From positions 1,210,309 to 1,274,308 of the forward strand of contig NZ_MKFI01000002.1 of the NCBI RefSeq assembly GCF_001982635.1: a DNA stretch of 64,000 nucleotides. Direction: 5' to 3'. The position numbers were made by a program, and so were the translations under genes. The first letter of the stretch is position 1. Every line of letters begins with the position of its first letter. Below, piece after piece: positions 53,216 through 62,800 of this stretch. Source of the DNA: Bradyrhizobium mercantei. Lineage in GTDB: Bacteria; Pseudomonadota; Alphaproteobacteria; Rhizobiales; Xanthobacteraceae. The notes beneath the pieces were generated by a model that ran no database searches, was not told the origin of the DNA, and was given only the letters and a program-made list of their open reading frames with translations.

Positions 53216-54928
53216 ATGAAATCGGCATACACGGTCATTGCGTGCCTATGCCTGGCGGCAACGCCGGCATGTGCCGAGGTATTCTCTATTAACGACGCAT
53301 TGCGTCAGGCGATGCAGACCAACCCGGGCGTCGGCGAAGCTTCCGCGAACCGGCGGGCGACCGAAAGCGAGCTCCGACAGACTCAGAGCACGCTGCTGCC
53401 GCAGGTGCGCGTCGATGCCAGCTACGGACCGGAAAAGTTCGATCAACCGCCGGGCGTGGTCAACACCATACAGACACCGACCGTCGGTTCAGGACCGTGG
53501 CGCAACGGCAGCCAGGAATCGGTGGTGGTGCGCCAGCTGCTCTGGGACGGCTTCTCGTCGATCTATGACGTCTGGCGCCAGACCGCGCGCGTGAACGCGG
53601 CGGCCTCCCGCGTCAAGGAACGGACCGAGCTCTTGGCCCTCGACGCCGCCGAAGGCTACATGGACGTCGTGCGCTACATCCGGCTGGTGAGCCTTGCGCA
53701 GCAGAACGTCGCCAATCACGAGAAGATCTTCGCAAACGTGAACTCGCGCTTCTCGGGCGGCCGCGCCGGCGAAGGCGATCTCGAGCAAGCCCGCGAGCGC
53801 GTCGAGAGCGCCCGCGCTGCCCTCGCCGAATTCCAGCGCAGCCTCGATGACGCCAGGGCGAAGTACCGCAAGGTTGTCGGCCTCGAGCCGATCAATGTTC
53901 GCTTCCCCTCGCCGCTTGCAGGGTTGCCGCACAGCCGCGACGAAGCGCTGGCGACCACGCTGCGGTTCAATTCGACGATCGCGGCTGCACAGTCCGATGC
54001 CGACGCCGCCAAGCACGCGTTCAAGGCGACCGACGGAACGTTCGGCCCGAAATTCTATCTCGAGGGTCGCGCAACCCACTACGACAACTCTTTCCCCTAC
54101 GTGACGGCTCCGGGAAATCCCGCCGTGACGCATGAGGACTACAGCGGCAAGGTCGTGATGTCCTGGGACATCTTCCGCGGCGGCCAGGATGCGTGGAATC
54201 GGTCGGAGAAGGCCGAGCGCTATACCGAAGCCACCATGCGCCACGCGCGCTTGCAGCGCGACGCCTATGAGTCGATCGACAAGGCGTGGAATGCCCGTAC
54301 GATTACGGCCACGCGCATTGCCGCGCTGTCGCGCCAGCTCGAAGCCGACAGGAAGACCATCGCGGCCTTCCAGAAGGAATACGAGCTCGGTCAGCGTTCG
54401 CTGATCGACCTGCTGAACGCGCAGAACCAGTTCTTCAACGCGTCGGTCTCGCTCACCTCCGCCCGCAGCGTCGTCGTTTTCGCCGACTATCAGCTGCTGG
54501 CTGCGATGGGGACCTTGATCGAGTACCTGAAGGCGCCTCCGCCGGTCGATGCAGCGCCGACCGACATGCTCTCGATCGGCCTGCCCCGCTACTCCTTCCC
54601 CACCCTTCGCGTGAACCTGCCGCAAACCGGCTCCGAGCCGCTGCGCGTCGCCGTTCCGGCCCCCACCGCCACGGTCCGCCCCGCCAAGGGCTACAAGGAG
54701 GGTTACGCGGCGGCCCAGCCCAAGGATGTCGGCTTTGCCGACCGCTTCACCGGCGCGACCACCACCGCTTCCGTGCCGGGTTCGTCGGAATGGATGCAGC
54801 AGCAAAAGAACGCCGCGGATGGCCCGAACGTCATTTACGCGGACCCGTCCGTCACGGCGAACGCCAGTTCCTATGCGTCGACCAAGCCTCACTGGCTGCT
54901 GTCGGCCTTCCCGAGTTCCGCTCAGTAG
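53216..54928 (+). CDS. TolC-family outer-membrane protein of type I secretion
   Basis: 570 residues from ATG 53216 (GGGGGCGGCG upstream), where a signal peptide begins (MKSAYTVIACLCLAATPACA). The two TolC repeats are visible: FSINDALRQAMQTNPGVGEASANRRATE-type start, LLWDGFSSIYDVWRQTARVNAA, LDAAEGYMDVVRYIRLV, and again FRGGQDAWNRSEKAERYTEATM, LGQRSLIDLLNAQNQFFNA (about residue 385-405). A C-terminal Pro/Ala-rich extension of about 130 residues follows the barrel/helix core. It makes the outer-membrane duct used by the ABC exporter and HlyD protein downstream. Confidence 0.92.
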   Translation: MKSAYTVIACLCLAATPACAEVFSINDALRQAMQTNPGVGEASANRRATESELRQTQSTLLPQVRVDASYGPEKFDQPPGVVNTIQTPTVGSGPWRNGSQESVVVRQLLWDGFSSIYDVWRQTARVNAAASRVKERTELLALDAAEGYMDVVRYIRLVSLAQQNVANHEKIFANVNSRFSGGRAGEGDLEQARERVESARAALAEFQRSLDDARAKYRKVVGLEPINVRFPSPLAGLPHSRDEALATTLRFNSTIAAAQSDADAAKHAFKATDGTFGPKFYLEGRATHYDNSFPYVTAPGNPAVTHEDYSGKVVMSWDIFRGGQDAWNRSEKAERYTEATMRHARLQRDAYESIDKAWNARTITATRIAALSRQLEADRKTIAAFQKEYELGQRSLIDLLNAQNQFFNASVSLTSARSVVVFADYQLLAAMGTLIEYLKAPPPVDAAPTDMLSIGLPRYSFPTLRVNLPQTGSEPLRVAVPAPTATVRPAKGYKEGYAAAQPKDVGFADRFTGATTTASVPGSSEWMQQQKNAADGPNVIYADPSVTANASSYASTKPHWLLSAFPSSAQ

Positions 54929-54956
54929 AAGCCGGCAACCAGGTTCAGGACGTCCA

Positions 54957-54982
54957 GAAAGGGCCCCAAACGGGGCCCTTTC
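54957..54982 (+). terminator. Perfect hairpin after the TolC-like gene
   Basis: GAAAGGGCCCC (54957-54967) pairs with GGGGCCCTTTC (54972-54982) around an AAAC loop: 11 bp without mismatch, 28 bases after the stop. A T-run is absent but T/A-rich sequence follows. Probably reduces transcription into the ABC exporter gene, separating outer-membrane and inner-membrane parts. Confidence 0.7.
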
Positions 54983-55098
54983 GATTCCGTATTAATACTT
55001 AAAGCAAGTTTCGCTGATTTCGTTCGCCATTTGTTGTAGTCTGCGCCAAATCTTCGAATGCGATTGCTGCATTTCCATTTTGGTTATCGAGGTTTCAG

Positions 55099-57348
55099 TT
55101 GTTATTTCGAACCCCCAGCGCGGCGGCTGACGCCGGCCGCCCCTCGCCGGACGATTCAACCTCAAAGCCAGTCGAGACAAGTCGACCGCGTGCACTGGGC
55201 GACGATCCGCTCACCGCGTCGCTGGCATATCTCGCCGCTCACCACGGCCGCGCGGTCAGCCGCGAAGCTCTGCTCGGCGGACTTCCGATCACGGACGGCC
55301 GCTTGTCCGTCTCGCTCTACGACCGCGCGGCCAGGCGGGCGAGCCTGGAGACCGAGGCCGTCAAGCGCGACATTTCGGACATTCCCGCGCTGGTGTTGCC
55401 GGCCGTTCTCATCATGAAGGACGGCTCTGCGCTGATCCTGCTGGGTGTCGACCCCGCGAACAAGACGATCAGGATCGTTGATCCGGCGACGCCGAACGCC
55501 CCGCGCGTCACCGACATCGCCTCGGTCGCACCTGACTATACCGGCTACGCGTTCCTGGTGAGAAGCTCTGCGCGCGCCGATGCGCGCGCCCTCGCCGCAG
55601 GGGACATTCCCCAGAGCCACTGGTTCTGGTCGGTGGTGAAGACGCACTGGCGCAGCTACGGCCACATCGCGATCGCCGCCTTTCTGACCAACATCCTCGC
55701 GCTGGCGACGCCGCTGTTTACGATGAGCGTCTATGACCGCGTCATCCCCAATGGCGCGATCCCCTCGCTGATCGCCCTCTCGATCGGCATGGGTCTCGGC
55801 ATCCTGTTCGATTTCGTCTTCCGCATGGTCCGCAGCCGCATGATCGACGTGACGGGCAAGACCATCGACGTCGTGCTCGCCGCCAACATCTTCGAGCATG
55901 TGATGGCCGTAAAGATGGCGCAACGGCCGACCTCGGTCGGCATCATCGCCAATCAGCTCCGGGACTTTGACTCGGTGCGCGAGTTCTTCACGTCCGGCAG
56001 CGTGGTTTCGGCGACCGACCTGCTGTTTGCCGTCCTGTTTGTCGGAGTGCTGTTCATCATCGCCGGACCGCTAGCATGGATCCCGCTGATCATGCTCCCC
56101 CTCGTCATGCTGATCGGCTTCCTGCTGCAACGCCCGCTTGATCGCGCCATGAAGCGCCTGCAGGCCGAGTCCGCCGCCCGCCACGGCGTGCTGGTCGAAT
56201 CCCTGTCCAGCCTGGAAACCGTCCGCGCGACCGGCGCCGAGGCCCGCATGCAGACCTTGTGGGAGCGTTCGGTCGCGGCGACCGCCCGATCGGGCGAGGA
56301 CGTCCACTTCTGGTCGTCGATGTCGCTGACGAGCGCAGCCACGGCCCAGCAGATCACGAGCCTGCTGCTCGTCATCGTCGGCATTTTCCTGATCCTCGAC
56401 GGCAAGCTGAGCGTCGGCGCGCTGGTCGCCGCGAACATGCTCGCCGGCCGCGTCCTGGCGCCGATCGCGGGCATCGCCTCCGTGATCACCAAGGGAACGC
56501 AGACGATGACCGCTCTCAAGGCGATCGATCGCATCATGTCGATCGAGCGGGAACGATCGCCGACCCGATCCTATGTCGCAAGGCGGATCGACGACGGCAA
56601 GGTCGCGTTCGAGAACGTGTCGTTCGCCTACCCCAACGCGCCGGGCAACGCGCTCGAAAAAGTCAGCTTCAAGATCGAGGGCGGCGAAAGGGTCGGCATC
56701 ATCGGCCGGGTCGGATCGGGCAAGACCACGGTCGGCAGGCTGCTGCTCGGATTCTACGAGCCGAAGGAAGGCCGCATCATGGTCGATGGCGTGGACTCGC
56801 GCCAATACGATCCGTCGGACCTGCGCGCCGGCATCGGCTTTGCGATGCAGGATACCGACCTGTTCTTCGGCAAGCTGCGCGACAACATCGCCCTCGGCAA
56901 GCCGGAGGCGACCGACGAGGAGATCCTGCTTGCCGCGCGGCTCTCCGGCGTCGAGAGCTTCATCGCCGGCCACCCCATGGGCTATGACATGCCGATCTCC
57001 GAAGGCGGGCGCAGCCTGTCGGGCGGCCAGAAACAGGCCATCGGGCTCGCGCGCGTCCTGATCCGCAAGCCTCGCGTGCTGTTTCTCGATGAACCGACCG
57101 CGCATTTCGATATTCGCAGCGAGCAGGAATTCCTCGAGCGCCTCAAGGGGCTGCGCGACGAGCGCATGACCATCATCATTTCGACCCATCGCCTGTCATT
57201 GCTGAACATGGTCGATCGCCTGCTGCTGTTCGACAATGGCCGCCTGGTTGCCGACGGCCCGCGCGACAAGGTGCTCGCCCTGCTGCAGGGCAAGCCCGCG
57301 TCGACCCCGCCGTCGCCTGAGAATACGATCCAGCCGAAATCTGCATAA
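55099..57348 (+). CDS. LapB-type type I secretion ABC transporter
   Basis: 749 residues with a TTG start at 55099 (GAGG six bases upstream); no better ATG fits the domain. Residues about 35-150 form a C39-like N-terminal domain (DPLTASLAYLAAHHGRAVSRE) that lacks the catalytic Cys, as in LapB-type exporters. Six membrane helices span about 175-470. The ATPase has GRVGSGKTTVGRLLLG (Walker A), SGGQKQAIGLARVL (signature), VLFLDEPTAHFD (Walker B) and IIISTHR (His switch). The last 20 residues are Pro-rich. It energises export of the giant adhesin, with the HlyD protein 12 bp downstream. Confidence 0.93.
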   Translation: MLFRTPSAAADAGRPSPDDSTSKPVETSRPRALGDDPLTASLAYLAAHHGRAVSREALLGGLPITDGRLSVSLYDRAARRASLETEAVKRDISDIPALVLPAVLIMKDGSALILLGVDPANKTIRIVDPATPNAPRVTDIASVAPDYTGYAFLVRSSARADARALAAGDIPQSHWFWSVVKTHWRSYGHIAIAAFLTNILALATPLFTMSVYDRVIPNGAIPSLIALSIGMGLGILFDFVFRMVRSRMIDVTGKTIDVVLAANIFEHVMAVKMAQRPTSVGIIANQLRDFDSVREFFTSGSVVSATDLLFAVLFVGVLFIIAGPLAWIPLIMLPLVMLIGFLLQRPLDRAMKRLQAESAARHGVLVESLSSLETVRATGAEARMQTLWERSVAATARSGEDVHFWSSMSLTSAATAQQITSLLLVIVGIFLILDGKLSVGALVAANMLAGRVLAPIAGIASVITKGTQTMTALKAIDRIMSIERERSPTRSYVARRIDDGKVAFENVSFAYPNAPGNALEKVSFKIEGGERVGIIGRVGSGKTTVGRLLLGFYEPKEGRIMVDGVDSRQYDPSDLRAGIGFAMQDTDLFFGKLRDNIALGKPEATDEEILLAARLSGVESFIAGHPMGYDMPISEGGRSLSGGQKQAIGLARVLIRKPRVLFLDEPTAHFDIRSEQEFLERLKGLRDERMTIIISTHRLSLLNMVDRLLLFDNGRLVADGPRDKVLALLQGKPASTPPSPENTIQPKSA

Positions 57349-57360
57349 CGAGCGAATATT

Positions 57361-58611
57361 ATGGCGTCTTCCGATTTTGCGTTTGCAAATGACATCCGGT
57401 CCGCGGCGCTGCTGCGCACGCCCCGCACCTCCCGCATGCTGCTGTGGACGTCGTGCGCGCTGCTCGCGACGTTTCTGGTCTGGGCGCATTTCGCCGTGCT
57501 GGACGAGGTCAAGCGCGGCAGCGGCCGCGTCGTGCCGTCGCGGCAGATGCAGGTGGTGCAATCGCTCGAGGGCGGCATCGTCGGCGACATCCTGGTCCGC
57601 GAAGGCGACATCGTTCAGCAGGGCCAGTCGCTGATGCGCATCGACGATACCAAATTCGCCTCCGAGTTCGGCGAGATCCGCGAGCGCCGCGCTGCGATGG
57701 CGGCGCGGGTCGCCCGCCTCGACGCCGAGGCGCGCGGCCGAAGCGAGATCACCTTCCCGGATGATCTCGACAAGATGGTTCCCGCCGCCGTTGCGACCGA
57801 GACCAGCGTGTTCAAGATGCGGGGGCAGAAGGTCGCGCAGGACATCGACGTGCTCAATCAGCAGGTCACTCGCCTCACCGGCTCCCTCAAGCTGCTGGAG
57901 CGCGAGCAGACCCTGACACGCAAGCTCTATGAGCAGAAGGTCGTGCCCGAGATCGAGATGCTGCGACTAGACCGGCAGGCAACCGAGATGAAGGGCCAGC
58001 TGGCTGAGGCGCAATCGAAGATCGCCAACATCACCACCTCGTTCCGCTCGCAGGCCGACGAGGACCTGGCGAAATCACGCGGCGACCTCGCCGTGCTCGA
58101 CGAGAACATCAAGTCCGCCCAGGACCGGGTGCGCCGCACGGATCTGAAGGCGCCGGTTCACGGCATCGTCAACAAGCTGAACGTCAGCACCATTGGCGCC
58201 GTCGTGGCGCCCGGCGCCAACCTCATGGATATCGTGCCGCTGGACGACACGCTGCTGGTCGAAGGCCGCATCCGTCCGCAGGACATCGCCTTCATCCGTC
58301 CCGACCAGGACGCGGTGGTGAAGATCAGCGCCTATGATTCCTCGGTGTACGGATCGCTGAAGGGCAAGGTCGAACGCATCAGCGCCGATACGATCGTCGA
58401 CGACAAGGCGGAACGGACCGAACGTCAGGAGACCTTTTACCGGGTCATGGTGCGCACCGATAAGAACCATCTCGGCACCGAGCAGCATCCACTGCCGATC
58501 ATTCCGGGCATGGTGACCACGGTCGAAGTCCTGACCGGCGAGAAGTCCGTGCTGGATTACATCGTGAAGCCCGCCCGCCTGCTGCGTGACGAGGCCCTGC
58601 GCGAGCGTTGA
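57361..58611 (+). CDS. HlyD-family adaptor of type I secretion (LapC-like)
   Basis: 416 residues. One membrane helix near the N-terminus (LLWTSCALLATFLVWAHFAV), the lipoyl/barrel block VVPSRQMQVVQSLEGGIVGDILVREGDIVQQGQSLMRID-type (about 55-95), a long coiled coil (about 115-265), and the RTX-toxin secretion signature near the C-terminus: PVHGIVNKLNVSTIGAVVAPG and MDIVPLDDTLLVEGRIRPQDIAFIRPDQ-type segments. Bridges the ABC exporter and the TolC-like duct. Tightly linked to the exporter gene. Confidence 0.93.
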   Translation: MASSDFAFANDIRSAALLRTPRTSRMLLWTSCALLATFLVWAHFAVLDEVKRGSGRVVPSRQMQVVQSLEGGIVGDILVREGDIVQQGQSLMRIDDTKFASEFGEIRERRAAMAARVARLDAEARGRSEITFPDDLDKMVPAAVATETSVFKMRGQKVAQDIDVLNQQVTRLTGSLKLLEREQTLTRKLYEQKVVPEIEMLRLDRQATEMKGQLAEAQSKIANITTSFRSQADEDLAKSRGDLAVLDENIKSAQDRVRRTDLKAPVHGIVNKLNVSTIGAVVAPGANLMDIVPLDDTLLVEGRIRPQDIAFIRPDQDAVVKISAYDSSVYGSLKGKVERISADTIVDDKAERTERQETFYRVMVRTDKNHLGTEQHPLPIIPGMVTTVEVLTGEKSVLDYIVKPARLLRDEALRER

Positions 58612-58832
58612 TCGGGACCATGGAGCGCGTGGTTAACCGATCGTGACCATCGGTCGTTCAATTTCGAACGAACCGGCAAACCGTGGATTGACCGCCTTTC
58701 CGACAATCCCTGGAGCCGGACGCTCCACTTAACCCGGCTTAAGCGGCCAAGACACCAGTCTGCGTCCCGATAACAGCGGGGACGCAGATCGACGCACAGA
58801 CGTTGACGGTCCCCGACATTGGGGACGTCATT

Positions 58833-59846
58833 ATGAAGTCGGTGAAGTTGGCCTCGTCGGCGCTGATCGCCGTGGCCGCATTTTCAATCAGTCTTTGCGT
58901 CGCGTCGTCCGCGTTTGCCGCGGACGAGCTTTCTCTCGGCACCCCCTCGAGCGAGCTCGCACCGGCGTCGGACGCCGCAGCGAACCGCCCGCCCGCCACC
59001 TTCTTCACCATCACTGACGTCCTCGCCAAGCTCGACCGGCAGCGCGGACGTGGTCCGAACGCCATTCGCACCGCCTCGCTGACGCCGCCGAACACCGCGA
59101 CCGACGCCCTGCCCGCGTCAAAACCGCTTCCGCCTGTCGGCGCGGAGCCGTTCGGCCTGTTCACCTTTCGCGCGCCGGAAAACGGCCTGTGGCGCAAATG
59201 GCGCGGCCTCGAAGCCGATCTCACAAAGGAGCGGATCGTGCTCGAGCAATGCCGGGAGAACGCGACCGGCTGCCCACCCAATGCCGCGCAATTCCTCCGC
59301 CTGATCAACGCGGTCAAGTCCAAGTCCGGACGCGAGCGGCTGAATGAGGCGAACCGCGCCGTCAACCAGGCGGTCCGCTATGTCAGCGACTTCGCCCAGC
59401 ACGGCGAGGCCGACCGCTGGACCGCTCCGCTCGCCACCTTTGCGACCGGCAAGGGCGATTGCGAGGACTATGCGATCGCAAAATACATCGCACTCAGCGA
59501 AGCCGGCTTCGCGCGCGAGGATCTGCGCCTGGTGCTGGGCCGCGATCGCGCCATCCGCCAGGATCACGCCGTGCTGGCGGCGCGTCTCGACGGCCATTGG
59601 CTGATCCTGGACAGCCGCCGCTCCGACCTGATCGACGACGGCGAGCTCGATAACTTCACGCCGATGTTTGCGATCAACGACCACGGCGTGCAGCTGTTTG
59701 CCGCTCCCTACGCCAAGCGGCTCCCGCTCGGCGACGAGCTCGACGCAGCTCCCGCGGCGGCAAATACGGACGACGCTGATTGGACAGGTACCGAGGCTTT
59801 CAGCGGCAGCGGCGCCCAGTTGCCTGGACTGCCGCTGCTGCTTTGA
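58833..59846 (+). CDS. LapG-like periplasmic transglutaminase-type cysteine protease
   Basis: 337 residues from ATG 58833, where the signal peptide MKSVKLASSALIAVAAFSIS...AFA begins. The BTLCP fold is clear: GKGDCEDYAIAKY with nucleophile C210, QDHAVLAARLDGHWLILDSR with H245 and D260, the expected Cys-His-Asp triad. LapG of Pseudomonas releases the LapA adhesin by cutting its N-terminus, under control of the c-di-GMP receptor LapD. Here the gene sits between the exporter and a facing giant adhesin, which strongly suggests the same role. No LapD is visible in the window. Its N-terminal 100 residues are a Pro/Ala-rich extension. Confidence 0.88.
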   Translation: MKSVKLASSALIAVAAFSISLCVASSAFAADELSLGTPSSELAPASDAAANRPPATFFTITDVLAKLDRQRGRGPNAIRTASLTPPNTATDALPASKPLPPVGAEPFGLFTFRAPENGLWRKWRGLEADLTKERIVLEQCRENATGCPPNAAQFLRLINAVKSKSGRERLNEANRAVNQAVRYVSDFAQHGEADRWTAPLATFATGKGDCEDYAIAKYIALSEAGFAREDLRLVLGRDRAIRQDHAVLAARLDGHWLILDSRRSDLIDDGELDNFTPMFAINDHGVQLFAAPYAKRLPLGDELDAAPAAANTDDADWTGTEAFSGSGAQLPGLPLLL

Positions 59847-59865
59847 CCGTTCGCCTTGCTAGCTG

Positions 59866-62800
59866 CTAGGCGATATGGATCGCGGCAGCCACGGCCGCGG
59901 CCGCGGGCGGAACGCCGGTCGACATATGCGCGAGCAGGATCTGATCCGATCCGTTTCCAGCGGCCGAGTACCACAGATTGTGATTCTGGGTGTCGTAGTA
60001 GAATTTGTCTCCGCTAGCGCTTTCCTGCCAGGCCACGCCGCCATTCGTCGGTGCTCCAACTCCCGAATTGAACTGGGTCGCAGCATTGATGAGGCCGGCA
60101 TTGCTGATCGTGAGATTCTGACTGGCAACGTCGACCACAATCGAGTCGGTTCCCGACGCACCGAAGTCCATGGTGACCCCTGCCGCGCCGGCTTTGCCCT
60201 GCAGCACATAGGTATCGTTGCCGCCGTTGCCGTTGAGGGTGTCGACGCCAGTACGGCTGGCAATCAACACGTCATTGCCTGCCCCGCCATTCAGAACATC
60301 CGTGCCAATCCCGCTGCCGGCGCCGCCGTCGAGGATGCTTCCGCCAGGCGCCGCGGTAAGGGTATCGGCGTACTGGGTTCCGATGATATTCTCGATGCCC
60401 TTGATGACGTCTCCGGCCGCCGCCCCGCCGACGACTGCAGCAATCGTATCCGTCTCCGCCGTGAGATTGATCGTAATGCCGGTGCCGCCGATCGTATTGC
60501 CGTAATCGACCGTGTCGCTATGCCCAACGCCTCCGACCAGAGTGTCGGCCTTGGAGCTCGCGACGAGGACTTCGCTGGCGCCGTCCGTTCCGGTCAGATT
60601 GTAGCCGCCGGCGCCGTTGGCGGTGCCGACCAGGGTGACCGACAAATCGGTCGCGGCAGTCGCCGTATCGCCGTCGTAATCGGTGAGCGTCGGCGCAAAC
60701 GTCAGGGTCGTCGTCCCGACTTGTGACGAACCGCTGATGCTGGTGACGAGCACCTTATCGTCGGCATTGGTAAAGTCGTGGAAGCTACCGTTATAGAACT
60801 GGATCGAGCCGCCGACGTTTTCAACGTCGATTCGGCCGAATGCAGCAAAGTTACCGATGCTGTCGACAGCGCCATTGGCCGTTCCCCAATGCGCTGCATC
60901 CACCACGATCGGTGTACCGTCGGCCTGCTGGATGAGTTCCGACGCGATAACCGCGCCGGTATCGTCCTTGATGGTGATCAGGAACGCTTCCAGCGTTCCG
61001 TTGCTCTTGCCGATACCGATCGTAACGGAGTTCTGGTCGCCGACCCGAGCGGAATCTCCGGCGATATTATTGAACTGGAAGAAGACCGTCTCGCCGGTGT
61101 CGAGGTTTCCGTTGTTGAGGGCGAGGCCGCCACTTCCACCCTGATTGATGAAGATCGAGTTGTGGTTCGGGTTGGTATCGAACTGATTATAGCCATCGAT
61201 CAGGATGCTACGGCCAGCGATGTTGTCACTGCCAACTTGCTGAGTAAACACCCCGTTTGTGATGGTTGCGTAGTCTTCGTTGCCCGATGGCAGGCCCTTG
61301 CTGAAGGTGAACGGCTGGAACGTCTGCAAGCTGTTCGACACCAGATGGAAATCATAGGTCCCATCCAGCGACATCGTCAGCGTGAAGAACTCGTTGTTCC
61401 CCAATCCCGCCTGCGCATCCGCAAGCGAAGAATACGCGAACATTTCCGACGTGTGGGCCGCCGAGTCGAAATGGACGTACTCGTAGAAGGTATAGGCGTT
61501 GGCCCCGCTTGAGACCTTTACCGAGAAGATTTCCTCGTTCGCGGCGTTATGCGTGCCGGTGTCGGTGACCGTATAGGTCTCGCCCGCCGGCGCCGTGCCC
61601 ATGGTGATCCCGATGGTGCCTGGCTCGTCGGCACCAACGGACGGCTGCCACGTGCCGTGGGCGTCCGTGTTGACGATACTCGGCATGATGGCGTTCTGGA
61701 TCGAGCCGATCGTCGGAACGTCGTTCTCGATCGCGATCACCGCACCATTGTCCAGTTGCAACTTGTCGCCGTCGCTATCGGTGACGACGAACGCCTTGGC
61801 GATATCGATGGTGACGCTCGCATCATTGTCACCGCTGGGCGCATTCAGCGGCAGATGATCCACCTGATCCATCAGGCTGAACGTATAGGTTCCGGCGCCG
61901 TTGTCCTTCAGGGTGAAGACCACCCGGCCGCCGGCCATGCCGTCGATTTCGGTCGCGCTCACGACATGCCAGGTAACCGAGACGCCCTTGGACTGAAGTC
62001 CTGTCGCGGTCCCCTCGATGCCCTGAGCTGCGCCAGCGAGCGCAACGGTACCCGCCGAGTCCGCGCCGATGCTGACAAGGGACAGGATCTGCGCCGCCGT
62101 ATAGGTCGCCGTGACCGTCGTATGACCAACCTCCGGGTTGCCAACCGACTGCCCGTTCGAATTGGCGATCGTCAGACCGTCCTCATAGACCGTCTGCGTG
62201 GCCAATGTGGTGCTGTTGTTGATCGGCGCGTCGTTCTGGATCGTCACCGTCGCGCCGTTGTCGATCACGACCTTGTCGCCGTCGCTATCGGTCGCCGTGA
62301 ACACGTTGTTCAGGTTCAGCGTCGTGGTGTTGGCTTCGCCGGTGCCGTTGTCGACGTGCTCGAGCAGCGTGAACGTGAACACGTCGTCCGCCGTGCCGAG
62401 GACCCCGTCGGCCCCCACACCGCGAACCAGCGTGAACACCTTGTCACCATTGTTCGGGCCGCCCGAGACGATGCCGTCGATCTCGTTGGCGCTGACATAG
62501 CTCCACACGATGTTGTGCACCGGGCCGCCAAAATACTCCGACTGCGTCAGACCCGTGTTGCCGGAGATCGCGCTGTTGAAGCCGATCACGAGAGGCGCAT
62601 CCGCACCCGCGTTGACCAGGCTACCCAATTGCGTGCTGGTGAACGTCGCAATGGTCGGCTGCGCGCCGCCGTCGGGGTTGCCCGCCGACTGGTGGCCGGC
62701 GATCGCCGCCAGGGTGTCCTCGAACACCGCCGCGGTCACCGTGTTGGTGTTCTGGGTCGGGGCGTCGTTCTGGATCGTCACCGTCGCGCCATTGTCGATC

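Noticed and set aside
53489..54892. 467-codon minus-strand open frame
   Set aside because: Antisense to the TolC-like gene; compositionally a shadow.
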